Of a stretch of 64,000 bases of DNA, positions 22,640 through 34,111 are shown one piece after another (the first letter of the stretch is position 1; each line of letters starts with the position of its first letter). This DNA is from Ophiocordyceps camponoti-saundersi (nom. inval.) (taxonomy: Eukaryota; Ascomycota; Sordariomycetes; Hypocreales; Ophiocordycipitaceae): positions 160,273-224,272 of the forward strand of contig PDHQ01000038.1 in the NCBI GenBank assembly GCA_003339415.1, given 5' to 3'. The position numbers were made by a program, and so were the translations under genes. The notes under the pieces were generated by a model. That model saw only the letters and a program-made list of their open reading frames with translations. It did no database searches and had not been told where the DNA came from.

Positions 22640-25600
22640 TCACCCATTCTTCGCCAGGCTCTGCAGGCTCACCAGCTCCGCATACCGCCCCCTCCTCTTC
22701 ATCAGCTCCGCGTGCGTCCCCGCCTCGACGATCCGCCCCTGGTCAAAGACGTAGATGACGTCCGCCTTCTGAATCGTGCTCAGCCTGTGCGCCACAGCAA
22801 TCGTCGTCCGCCCCTTGGCCGCCTTGTCGAGAGCCGCCTGCACCACGTGCTCAGACTCCGAGTCCAGCGCCGACGTGGCTTCGTCCAGCAGCAGGATCCG
22901 CGGGTCTCGAACCAGCGCCCGCGCGATGGCGATTCGCTGCTTCTGGCCCCCCGACAGCAGCGTCCCCTTGTTCCCCACCACCGTGTTGAACCCCTCCGGC
23001 AGCGACTGCACGAAGTCGTATATGTTGGCCTCCCGGCAGGCGTGCTCCAGCGCCTCGTCCGTCACCTCCTCCGCCGCGCACCCCAGCGCGATGTTGTCGC
23101 GGATGCTGCCCTGGTACAGTGTCGGCTCCTGGCTCACCAGCGCCAGGTGCGACCGGTAGTCGTTGACGTTGAGCAGGCTCACGTCCTTGCCGTCCACCAG
23201 CACCTTGCCGGCCAGCGGGTCGTAGAAGCGCTCCAGCAGCGCAATCGTCGTGCTCTTGCCGCACCCCGACGCCCCCACCAGCGCCACGTACTGGCCCGGC
23301 CGGATCGTCAGGTTCAGCCCCCGCAGCACCGGCTGCTCCGGCCGCGTCGGGTACCGGAAGTGCACGTCCCGGAACTCGATGTCGCCCTTGGTCTGCTCCA
23401 GCCGGCCTCCCTCCTCCGACCACGCATCCACCGTCGGCCGCCGGTCCAGCAGCGTCTTGAGCTCCGCCGCCGCGTGGTGCGCCTTGCCCATGTCCGGCGC
23501 GAACGAGAAGATGGACCCGGCCGACTGCGCCCCGAACACGATGGCCATGAAGCACAGGAAGAACTGGAACATGTTGTACTCGTGCTTCCCGATCAGCCGC
23601 CCGCCGTACCAGAAGCCCAGCGCGAAGCAGAGGAAGAGCAGCGACTGCGACGACGCGTACAGCGCGCTCGACTTGACCACCGACGGCAGGCTGCGCCGCT
23701 GCTGCTCCGCCAGCGCCGCGTGGTACAGCCCCAGCACGTCCTGCTCGCGCGTCAGCGACGCCACCGTCCGGATCGCCGACACCGCCTCCGACGCAAACGT
23801 CGCCGACGCTGCGTACGCCCTCTTGGACCGCCGCTGGAAGTGCGCCAGCATGAAGAAGCGGAGGAAGCCGCAGCTGAGCAGCACCGGTATCGTCGAGATG
23901 CATACCAGCGACAGCTTCCACCCAATCGAAAGCGACAGCGCAATCGCCGCCACCAACGTCGTCGTCATCATCAGCAGCGTCCCCAGCGTCGCCCCGCTGA
24001 GGCCCGCCACGTGTGTCGTCTCCGTCGACAGGAACGACGTCAGCGCCCCGGACGTGTTCTCGTCCTTGTCGAAGAAGGACACGTCTTGCCGCAGCATCGT
24101 CCGGAACGCCCTGTCCCGCACCCGCCGCACGAGCCGCTCTGAGCACTTGGCGAACAGGATGCCCTGCCCCGCAAAGGCGAAGAACTGCACCCATCCCAGC
24201 ATCAGGTACATGGCGCTCCAAAAGTCCGAGTCCTTCTTGACCTGGTGCCGGTTGTCGGGCGTCAGCGGTTGCGACAGCGTGGATATTTGCTTGGCGAAGA
24301 AGACTGCCGAAGTCGGGTTGCCGCCGCCGCAGATGACGCAGAAGAGCAGGCCCAACACCATCAACTTCCATTCCGGCGCGTTAAAGGACATGATGAGCTT
24401 GATCAGCGTCCACAGCCCGTACTTGTAGTGCTCCTGTTCCACGGGTCGGCCCCGCAGAGCCCTGCTCGAGGCCGAGCCCTGCGTGAACGAGCGTCCGAGC
24501 TTGGTGTCACCGGGGCCGATCCCGATGTGGTCTCCCAAGGTCGAGATGCGCCGGATCAGCGCCTCGTCGTCATCCTCCTCTTCCTCATCCTCGTTGTCCT
24601 CATCCTTTTCCCCCTCGTCCATGTCCGTCGGGGCGATGTGCTGCGCCGACACCAGGTTGAAGTAGGCGCCCTTCTTCTCCAAAAGCTCGTCGTGGTTGCC
24701 CTGCTCGACGATGCGGCCCTCGGACATGACGATGATGTTAAAGGCGTCCTTGATGGTCGACAGCCGATGAGCTATGGTAATGGTGGTACGACCAGCGGCA
24801 GCAGCCTCGAGGGCGGCTTGTACAACGCCCTCGGACTTGGTATCAAGAGCCGAAGTAGCCTCGTCCAGAAGCAAGACTGGCGAGAAGGAGGGGGGGATGT
24901 CAGTTCACGGACGCAAAAGGGGGGGCCAAAAAAAAAGAAGGGTTGGGAGGAAATCTCACTCTTGGGATCCGAGACGATGGCCCGGGCAATGGCGATTCGC
25001 TGCTTCTGACCGCCAGAGAGCAGAAAACCGCGCTGACCGACGTTCGTCTCGTAACCCTCGGGCAGGGCCGAGATGAAGTCGTGGGCGTTGGCCTTGACGG
25101 CGGCCTGGATGACGAGCTCGCGCTGCCTCTCTGCGCTCTCGGCCTCGAGGTCAGTGCCAACGAGGCCGTGGCGGATGTTCTCGAGAATCGTGGTGCCGAA
25201 CAGCACGGGCTCCTGGCTGACGAGAGCCATCTGGCGGCGCAGCCACCGGATGTTGAGCGTGGTAATGTCGACGCCGTCGAGATACACGGCACCCCGGACG
25301 GGGTTGTAGAAGCGCTCGACGAGGCCGACGATGGTGCTCTTGCCCGAGCCCGAGGCACCGACTAGGGCCGTGGTCTTGCCGGCGGGAATGTCGAGCGTCA
25401 CGCCATTCATGACCACCACCTCGGGCCGGGACGGGTAGATGTGCTTGACGCCAACGAGACTGATGTCGCCGCGCAGGGACTTGAGGCGCTCGCCTCCCTC
25501 GTCGGCCGGGTCGATGGGGGAGACGCGGTCGATGGTGTTGAAGATTTTGGCGGCGGCCGCGACGGCGGTCGTGAAGGCCTGGGCGTTGGGGGTGACATTG

Positions 25601-26883
25601 CCCAGGTTGAAGGCGCCGATCATGACGGCCATCTGGACGGTGAGCAGCTTGTTCAGGGGCAGCTCGCCGTCGACCAAGAACTTGCTGCCCTGCCAGTAGG
25701 CCAGGCCGTAGCCGAGGTAGAGGACGAGCATCATGCCGGCGACGAGGAAAGCCAGGCCAATCTTGAGACGGAAGCCATACTTCTCGGCGTGGGCGAGGTG
25801 GCGGTCGTATTGGCGGGCCAGACGGTCCTGTGTGCCGAAGGCGATTGCGTTGCGAACGGAACTGATGACCTCGTCCGCCAGGCTGCCTCCCTGGGCGTAG
25901 GCCTCCAGCGAGGCCTTGTTGTTCTTGATCATGTAGCGCGACCAGCCGCCGACGTTGAAGATGAGGGCAAAGACGATGGAGGACAGGATGAGCGTCAGCT
26001 TCCACGAGTTGACGAAGCCGATGACGAAGGCGGTGACGAAGGTGGCGAGGGCGGCCAGCGTCAGCGACACCTTTTCCGAGATGCCCTCCTGGATCAGGTT
26101 GGTGTCGGCGGTGATGCGAGTGGTGATCTCGCCGGCGCCGACCTTGTCGAAGAAGCCCATGTTCTGGCGCAGACAGCTGTCGAGGTAGTGCTCGCGGATC
26201 TTGGCGCTGATGTGCTCGCCGGCGTAGATGAAGCCGACGGTGGACACCAGAGTGGTGAAGAACTCGCCAATGGCCAAGTAGACGAAGTAGAGGACATACT
26301 TGGAAAGCTGATGGGAGTAGTCGTCGAAGCTCATGCCCTGGCCAGGGGCGGGGAAGAAGTAATCCTGAAAGGTACGCTGAAGGTTGCCGAAGATGACGGT
26401 CATGAGCGGCTGCGCAGCGCCCGAAGCGATTGCGCAAATGGCGGACACCAGGAGGATGAGCAGGTCGTTCCGCGACGCATAGCGGTATATGGCGCCGACG
26501 CCGCGGGCGAGGTCGGGCGTCGAGACCTGCAAGCGGAGGACCTCAGCCTCGTGCGAGGGAAGATGGCGAAAGGGGTCATCGGAGGTGGCAGCGGCTGAGA
26601 CGGGCGACGTCGGACGGACGGTGGCAGCGGCCCTGATGTCCTTGGCGAGGCCGGCATCTTTCTCACGGGACGACGTTCGCTTGACGGGGGTGATACCGGT
26701 AGTATCGGAGGCATCGCTCGGAGAGACGGTGGTGTCGCCGACGATGGTAATGATATTTTCGGTGACGCCCGGGATGGTGCTGGGAATGAAGGTGTTATCG
26801 TCGACGATGTCGGGGGCGATGACGGGGACGATGCCGTCGACGATGCCGGCTGAAGGCGTTTTCTCGGACGGATCCTCGGCCAT
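22640..26883 (-). CDS. Full ABCB-type multidrug exporter (Pmd1/MDR-like)
   Basis: An ATP-driven exporter of the ABC-B family, probably in the plasma membrane, 1,386 residues. Exon 1 is 24960-26883 (ATG at 26883) and exon 2 is 22640-24876, with an 83-bp intron that splits the Walker B codons and rejoins them as DPKILLLDEATSALD. The layout is TMD1-NBD1-TMD2-NBD2 after an 80-90 residue acidic/Thr-rich N-terminus. NBD1 has Walker A GASGSGKST near 507 and signature LSGGQKQRIAIARAI near 619. An acidic linker (DEGEKDEDNEDEEEEDDD) separates the halves. NBD2 has GASGCGKST near 1175, LSGGQKQRIAIARAL near 1278 and a full Walker B. Both sites look catalytically intact. Relatives include S. pombe Pmd1 and Aspergillus AtrD. 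The substrate is unknown. Long frames antisense to this gene are shadows. Confidence 0.94.
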
Positions 26884-27903
26884 CGCTAGCCGGGCTCATG
26901 CGGCGGTTAGGCGGAGGGAGAGAGAGAGGTAAAGAGTGAAAAGGGGAGAAAGAAGTGAGAGAGAGGGAGAGAAGGAGAGAGAGAGAGAGAGAGCACGGAT
27001 TAGGGGTTCAGGCCAGTCAACGTTAAAGTTCGCTTGCGGCCGTCAATGGTGAAAGCTGTCAAGGAATATCCGGCACCGGAAATGGGAGTCTGTTTTGTTT
27101 TGAATTATTCTGGGAACCGAAAGCAGGACGGCTAGTGGTAGAAGCGGGTAAGCTCGTGAACGGAGTCACCACCACGACCGCCCTCCCGAGGAGAGGAGGA
27201 GTCACGAAGGTGTAAGCGGGAGATGTGCGCATGAATCATTCGTAGTGTATCCGTAGGTGGTAGATTGTAGCGGACAGATGCCGCACCCCGAAGTACCGTC
27301 GGCCATCGGTCGGCCGCCGTTCTGAGGCGTCTGAGAAGGCGGCGGCGGCGGCGGCTGAGCGCGACTGGAGAGAGAGAGACGGAGAGAGAGAGAGAGAGAG
27401 AGGCTCTTCTGCCCCCCACACACACACCCACACACACACACCCACACAACCCACACACATACCCACACAAGCAGGCATCCACCCGCCCACCCACCTACCC
27501 ACACACTCACACACTCACACACACACGCCCAGCTAACGGCGGAGACTTAGTGGGGGCATGGAGAAATGGATCGACGTGAGAAAGCGCCGGCGCGTCCGCT
27601 GAAGAATACATACAGCTTGTGTGTTCGCTTTCTTGTCGCAGAGGTATGCTGGCGTCCTCCACAGCAACGACGCATGCCTTCGCCTCTCAATCTCTGTCTC
27701 TTTGTTCAGCACGTTGCGTCTGAGTCACGTCCGACTCACTCAGCACACAAGAAAGAAAAACAAGGAAAAAATAAGACTGCGGTCCATCGCACAACAGACA
27801 CATACATACATGGTAATCAGTAGATAGGTAGGTAGGTAGCCCAACAGCTAAAAAGGGGTAAGCCGGACGAGCATGGTCCGACGTGTAGTGTAAAAATCGA
27901 AGA

Positions 27904-27941
<38 letters not shown>

Positions 27942-29486
27942 CCCATGCGAGGCTGTTTCCGGACGGTGGAGACAAGGAAAAAAAAAGTGAGAAGAAAGCA
28001 AGGATGCATCAGACGGGACCCGTGGCTGTTTCTTCCCCATCTGTCGGGTTCTTGCAGAGACCCGAGTCCGACTCTCTCTCTCTCTCTCTCTTGCTGGGTG
28101 ATGATGATTGGTCCAAGCGGGCAGTCATACTCGTACATACCTACATCGGTAGACTCATAGTCCTGGCAGTCACAGTCATCGCCCCATTGACTAATAATGC
28201 CTTATCCGAGTGGGAGTCCAGGGAGGTGGTAGGTAGCTCAGCCCCCAACTCCCCAAGAGCCGACGTCGCACGTCACATCACCCTCGCACACTCTCTGCCC
28301 CCGTCTCACAGCCTCTCCTCGGACGGCGTCACACTCAGCTTGTTGCCTGCTACCAACGGACCTACATACGTACATACATACATGTGAATATACCTTGTAA
28401 ATACAGCATGCAGCATACCTCCATGCCAGTACCTTCCAATCTCCAAATACAATCAGCACGTATGTACAGTCGCGAATTCGCCTTATTACCCAACAATACG
28501 GTCCCGAACGCGCCGTCTCGGATAGCCGCCTCCCCCCTCGCCTCGGAACCCAACAGGCCTCCTCATCATCCTCCTTCTCCGTTCTTTCAGACTCCTTCCT
28601 GTTTCCTATTATGGGTCCTGGATGCGAGTTCGGTATCGTTTAGCGACGACGTGAGATGCCACCGTCTGGCAGCGGCCATCTTATACGGACATGTTTTTTG
28701 AGAAGTTCGCTTCGCCATCTGCTTTTCTTTTTTCTGTCATCTCTCTCTTTTTTTTTGCTTCTTTTGATCTTATCACTTTGCATGAACCGTCGTGGCCAAG
28801 CATGCTACCTACCTACTAACCTACTGTTGCACACACAGGCTCTGTCTGCACATGCATACATCCGTACAATTATAAACATATCTCCTCCCTACCTGTATTG
28901 AATTTCCTGTCAATGAACGGAGGGATGGACATGCCCTAATATCCCTCCCGACCATACGAATAAGCTGTTGGATCCATCATATCTTTGTCTCACCGTAGCA
29001 CGCAAGCAGTATCTCGCTGGTGGGTGTATGTACTAATCGCATGTGCTGATCGCTCATCCTTATCGATAAAGCCCAAATCTCCATCAACAATCAATCTCCG
29101 TTCCCCGTTCCCCATTTCCCCCACCCACCAATCAAACTCGCCTTCCCCTCACTCACTCACAGACCACAGTCACCCCTCACTCACCATCAGCCTCATGCTG
29201 CAAAACTCTTTCCTTTCCTCGCACCATAATCCGTATACGTGGCTTCTTTCGCCTCCGCCTCTCGGACCCCCATGGCTCGCAGACAAGCCTCATCGCCCCC
29301 TTTCTGCCCCCCCCCCCCCCCTGCCAAGAAACTCCCTTCACGTAACCCTTCATTAGAAAAATCAAAAGAATACAAACATACACATACCTACGGCAATTAC
29401 TTCTTCGAGGAGTGAAAAATCAACCCCCAAAACCAACATCCCAACATCCCTTCCGCCCGTCGACGGCACGCCCCGCCGTCCCCGAC
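26884..29486. other. Intergenic spacer, GA/CA/CT repeats
   Basis: No gene is supported. It contains (GA)n near 26975-26993, 27385-27402 and 27908-27938, CA-rich repeats about 27416-27524, (CT)n near 28073-28091, (GTAG)n near 27826-27838 and a C-run near 29306-29320. The left side contains the ABC transporter promoter and the right side the SARAF-like promoter. Confidence 0.7.
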
Positions 29487-30383
29487 ATGCTCCTCTCCCA
29501 CGCCCTCGCCTCCATCAGCCTCAGCCTCAACCTCGCCCTCGCCGCCCGACCCCAAAACGCAATCCTCCTCTCCGACGTCCAATCCCTGACCCTCCGAGGC
29601 AATGGCGCCAAGACGACCCATCGCCGCGTCCCCGCCGTTTCCCAGCTGCAGTGCCTCTCCGGCCGGCTCTGCGACGTCTATCCGCTCGAGCGCATGCGCT
29701 GCGAGAACCGAGGCTCCTCCTACGGTCCCCAAGATATAGAGTGGTCATGTTCCGCTTCCCTGCCCGAAGAGCTCAAGCTCGGCGGCACCGACGTCGTCTG
29801 CGAGGGCTACGACTCTGCCGACGATCCATACGTCCTCAAGGGTAGCTGCGCCGTCGAGTATCGTTTGATCTTGACCGCCAAGGGCGAGGAACGTTATCCC
29901 GACTTGGCCCGGTCCTGGAGCCATGGTTATTCCGTCGACTGGTTCTCCTGGCTTTTTGCCGCCGTCTTCGTTGCCATCTCCGCATGGATTATCTACTCCG
30001 CCTGCTTCGTCAACAATAACCGCAGACGACCTCGCGCTGCTGGTCGCGGCGGTGGCCGTGGTGGCAGTGGTGGTGGTGGTGGCGGCGGCGGCGGAGGGGG
30101 ATGGGATCCCAACTGGGACCCGTACGATCCCCCGCCGCCGTATCCCGGCTCAAAATCTTACTCCGCTCGGCAGCAGAGTTGGACACCGGGCTTCTGGACT
30201 GGCCTCCTGAGTGGAGGTACGGCTGGCTACTTAGCAGGCGGTCGTCGGAGGGACGAAGGCTCCAGGCGGACACCCTATTCCGCCAACTGGGGCGCTGGTC
30301 CCTCCGCCTCTGGCTCCGGCTCGGACGCCGGACCCACTTCTCTCCGCGAAAGCTACGGATTCGGCTCGACCCGTCGTAGGTAG
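29487..30383 (+). CDS. SARAF: SARAF-like ER membrane protein (store-operated calcium entry regulator family)
   Basis: A 298-residue single-exon protein of the SARAF/TMEM66 family (Pfam PF06682). In animals SARAF sits in the ER membrane and down-regulates STIM/Orai calcium entry. The ATG at 29487 begins a signal peptide (MLLSHALASISLSLNLALAA). The luminal domain shows the family blocks: AILLSDVQSLTLRGN, then QLQCLSGRLCDV, the QDIEWSCSASLPEELKLG segment, VVCEGYDSADDPYVLKGSC and VEYRLILT. One transmembrane helix follows (about 158-180, WFSWLFAAVFVAISAWIIY). The cytosolic tail is Gly/Arg/Pro/Ser-rich. The upstream in-frame extension has no ATG. Fungi lack clear STIM and Orai, so the fungal role must differ or use other partners. 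Confidence 0.9.
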   Translation: MLLSHALASISLSLNLALAARPQNAILLSDVQSLTLRGNGAKTTHRRVPAVSQLQCLSGRLCDVYPLERMRCENRGSSYGPQDIEWSCSASLPEELKLGGTDVVCEGYDSADDPYVLKGSCAVEYRLILTAKGEERYPDLARSWSHGYSVDWFSWLFAAVFVAISAWIIYSACFVNNNRRRPRAAGRGGGRGGSGGGGGGGGGGGWDPNWDPYDPPPPYPGSKSYSARQQSWTPGFWTGLLSGGTAGYLAGGRRRDEGSRRTPYSANWGAGPSASGSGSDAGPTSLRESYGFGSTRRR

Positions 30384-30865
30384 GGAGATAGGGCAATGCT
30401 ACTCTTCATTAGACATATATGTATGTCCTGCTTCTTCCCCTTCCGCTGAGACCTGTCAGGGTTCGCTGTTTGTAGCTCTGATCTTCTCGCCTATTCCCCC
30501 TTTCCTTCCAGGCGCCGTCCTTTCAGATCACCTTCGCTTCTGTCGTGGTTATCTTCAGCTCCTGTTCGTCGCACGTACACGTTGGAAGTGGCCGCCCTGT
30601 CTCAAACCCCGGGTTGCTCCTAAAAGTACAATGTCCAAACAAGGCCGAGTTGAACTCCTGGTCGTCATCGTCTAATCCCTAGCCCTCAGTTTCGTAGCAT
30701 AAAATCAAGCCCTCACACCCGGTTTCCTCGCCCATCGAGTCGTCACCATCGAGCTATCGATGGTCCGAACCGGAAAAAGCGGAAGCACATCGGGAGCCTC
30801 AAAACAAAGAAAGGAAGGAAAAAGAAAGAAAGCGAAGGGTCAAGATGAGCCAGACACTTTGAAGC
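30384..30865. other. 3' region shared by convergent SARAF-like and BRE1 genes
   Basis: This 482-bp spacer between two convergent genes must carry both transcription ends. No conserved motif or small gene is evident. Confidence 0.5.
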
Positions 30866-33546
30866 TCAATGGTGGACTGGCATTACGTCCATCCTATCGA
30901 ATGCCCGTGAGCAGGTAGGGCATTTGCGCATGCGATTGCTGAGGCGATCGTCGACACATTTGTTGCAGAACAGGTGGCCGCACGTCCGCAACGCAGTGTT
31001 CTTGAAGTTGTTGCGGCAAATCGTGCATAGAGCAAACGTCTGGCGTCGATGTCAGCAAATCCAACAGAAAAGATCGTTTAATTCGACTCACCCGCAGCAT
31101 CTCTTCCTCCTCCGACGAATTGCTCAGTGCCTTGCTTCGCCAGCTATCCCGGTCTTTCTGCGCGTGCTCGACCCGCACCTTCAGCTTTTCCACCTCGACC
31201 TCTTGCGTCGTGGCCCGCTCCCGCGCCGCCGATGCCGCCAGGTCTCGAGCCTTGACCATGTTCGTCAAGTCCGATACTTGGCGGTTCAGAGACTCTGCCC
31301 GCCTCACAGCCTCGTGCGTGGTCGTCTCCATCTTCTTGTTCTCCGTCGCCAGTACGGCATTGGCCTGCTTGAGGTCAGACAGCTGTTTCTCGAGATTGCT
31401 CAGCAGTGTCCTATTCTGGGCTTCAATCTCTTTGAGCTGTGCGATGATCTCGGTGCTCTTGCTGTTTTGATGCCTGAGCGATCGGATCTCGTTGTTTCGA
31501 GTGTCGGCGTCTTTACGCGCGGCGAAGTACTTCTGATCTGCCTTGCTTTTCTCGGCGAGCAGAAGCGCTGCCTTGTCCTCTGAGGCTGTCAGGTCCATAA
31601 CCTTCTTCTGCGCCAGATCCTTCATCTTCTTGTACGCCTTTTCTATCGAAGGCAACTCCTGGTTAATGGCGTGGAAGTCTTGCTGCAGCTTCTTGTACTT
31701 TTGCCGCAATTCCTCATCAGATAGCTCCTGTCCCTCGTCCATCGGCGATTTCATCTCCTCGTCCTGGGCGGGCTTGAGTCGTTCCAGCGCCGATTCAAGA
31801 GCGGCGATGCGATCATCCTTGGCCTCGACAAGGTCCTTGAGGTGAGCCAAAGACGCCTTTTCCTGATCCATGCTGGCCTTGCGCTGCGTATTCTCCGCCA
31901 GGATTTCGTCCCGTGCAGAACGAACGCGAGCCAGGTCTTGGTCTCTCGACATGATTTCGGCCTCAAGCTCATGCGTCAGGTGAGTCGCATCAGCCTCGAG
32001 TTGGCTCTTAAATGCGGACCGCTCGGCTTGGAGCTTCTCTGCCTCCTCGCGCAACTGTTTGTTGGTTGCCTCCAAGTTGTTGATCCGCTTGATGAGATCT
32101 TCATTTTGGCACTTGAATTGCTTGAAAATATCCGACCGAATCAAGTCTTCGTCCGTCCATGCGTCTCGGCGGGCCTTGAGATTCGAATTCTCGTCTTGCA
32201 ACGCCCTGACCTCGGAGAGGATCGCGTCAAGCTGCTCCTTCTGCTTCGTCGTCGATGCCAAAGCCTCCTCATACTTGAGCAATACCTCATCGGCGGTACC
32301 GTTCGACTCGGCCGCATCTTGGGTGCCGTCACCGGGCGTGACCGCCGCCCGCGTGGCATTGGCGAATGCTTGCTGCTCGAGCTTCTGGACCTGAGCGCTC
32401 TTCGCTCGGTCGAGCTTCTTCTCGGCCCTGAAGTAACGAAGAGTAGCAGCATTGAGCTGCTCCGAAAGTTGTTCCTTTTCGGCGTCCAGTCGGTCTAACT
32501 TGAGGAGATACTCTTTCTGTGCGGAGAGCAGGCTTGTGAGCTTGGCTTCCAGCGCTGTGACGTCGGGGGCAAGCTGTCCGCGATGGGAGGCAATATGGCT
32601 GAGCAGGGATTCGGCTTTGGCCTTGATTGCTTTTCCCTTTTCCTGAATGTGGCTTTGGAATTCGTGGAGATCCTTGAAGCTGACGCCGCTGAGATATGGG
32701 GGCTCTGAAGGGTTTTTATTTTTCATTAGAATCCGCCATCGCCTTTCGGGTCTTAGACGTGAACGTACCTGTCGGGCTCACGGTCTCGGGCAAGGTCCCC
32801 TTGCCAATAAGTTCAATCTCTTCGAGTAACTGCGGCGCCGTCAGCCAGACATGGAGACGCAAACAAACATAGGGAGACTGACCTGGCGCCACCAGCCGTC
32901 GATAATTCTCAGATGATCGTCGTGGTGAACGCATCGCTTATGCAGCTCTTCCAGGCGAGATTCGGTGGTGGTTGCCTTGCGGCTATATTCTAGCATCTGT
33001 CGATATATGGCTCCTTTTGTGTAGGCCTGATGCTCCCAGTCAGTACCACTTGTACCATCGGTCGATCGAATGCAGAATGGCAGTGTGCGTGAACGAAGCG
33101 TGGAAGGGGGGGATGAGATGTGCAATCTGGGAGCCGCTGATTACCGTCGCTGGGCAACAAGCATCATCACTGGCTTGGTGAGCATCAACGTCGCTTCAAA
33201 GTGCCTCTGAAAAAAGGCTTGAGAAGTGAAGGCTATCAAGGGAAGCATGTCGACGTGAAGGAGTTTGCCGTGTCCTGAGGCCTGCGAATGAGAGGCAATG
33301 AAAGGGGGGAAGAGGGGAAGGGTTTGCAGGAGGGTAGATAGCGGAGGAGGGGATGGGGGGGGTAAGGGGGGGGGGAGGGGGCGGTGGTAGGAGGGGGGGG
33401 GCGAACAGGGCACGTACCTCAATCCAGCTTTCTTCCTTCATTTCGAGAGCGTCGTCTTTGGCCTTGGAGCCGTTGACTGCCACTCGCTTGCTAGGAGGCG
33501 CGAGATCTTCGGCGCCGCTTAGGGCGGGTCTCTTCCTGTCCTCCAT
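30866..33546 (-). CDS. BRE1: E3 ubiquitin ligase BRE1 (histone H2B monoubiquitination)
   Basis: BRE1 works with Rad6 in the nucleus to monoubiquitinate histone H2B. Five exons: 33418-33546, 32883-33026, 32769-32829, 31092-32704 and 30866-31039; introns are 391, 53, 64 and 52 bp. The product has 706 residues. The N-terminus [21 protein letters not shown] matches fungal Bre1 proteins and contains a nuclear-localisation-like stretch. An in-frame ATG also exists at 33600, but the family begins at MEDRKRP, which has a good start context. Residues about 45-640 are mostly coiled coil. The C-terminal C3HC4 RING uses C654, C657, C669, H671, C674, C677, C689 and C692, ending [11 protein letters not shown]. 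The first intron is long and contains a G/C homopolymer-rich stretch. The gene is divergent from BDP1. Confidence 0.95.
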
Positions 33547-34111
33547 CTTGACGAGGGTGGACGGACGAGGCGAGGCAGTTGGCGGCGTTGCTAAAGGCAT
33601 CAGACCGCGCGTACAGCCGAGGCGAGGAGAAGGTTTTTTTTCCCTTCCCTCTCCAAGGAAGAGGGAAGCGGCGACTTGAAAGCAAAGAGGCCTTCAAGCC
33701 ACGTGTCCGCCCTCAGCCCGGGCGCGCGAGCTGTCGTCCAGCGGATGGCGCGGTAATTGCGTGGTGTGGTGATGCTTCTGCTGCTACTGCTGGCTGCTGA
33801 AGGGGGAGGGGAAGAGATGCGGGCGGAACTGGCAGGAGTTGAAATTTCCAAGTCGACCCGCGAATCAAAAGACGCCTGGCCCCAGCACGAAAGAGGCTTA
33901 GCTCTGCACCACTCCCAATCGAGCATTGTTTTATCGATTGTCACGTCGGTTAAGCTTCGGACCTGGGAGTGGTTTCCCTCACAACGACTCGTCGGTTAAA
34001 GACGAGGCGAAAAGGCTTCGATTTCTCCTCGACACCAGTAGGCGAGCCATGCCTTGACCGTGCCATTTCTCGCCCTCTTTCCGCCATATTCGACCGTCAT
34101 ATATCAGTATC
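33547..34111. promoter_or_regulatory. Divergent promoter region BRE1-BDP1
   Basis: The 565 bp between the two start codons must serve both genes. It has no long microsatellite, unlike most spacers here, and no TATA box of convincing form. It lies between two housekeeping nuclear genes. Confidence 0.6.

Noticed and set aside
22712..26598. Long antisense frames (400-500 codons) over the ABC transporter
   Set aside because: They are shadows of a GC-rich coding gene: Arg/Gln/Ala-rich, no domains, and the sense frame has intact ABC motifs.
1..26883. Secondary-metabolite cluster with MFS, ABC and velvet genes
   Set aside because: No PKS, NRPS, terpene synthase or tailoring enzyme occurs in the window; transporters alone do not make a cluster.
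33546..33600. BRE1 start at the upstream in-frame ATG (33600)
   Set aside because: Fungal Bre1 proteins begin at MEDRKRP, and the ATG at 33546 has A at -3; the upstream 18 residues are Pro/Thr-rich filler. It cannot be fully excluded.
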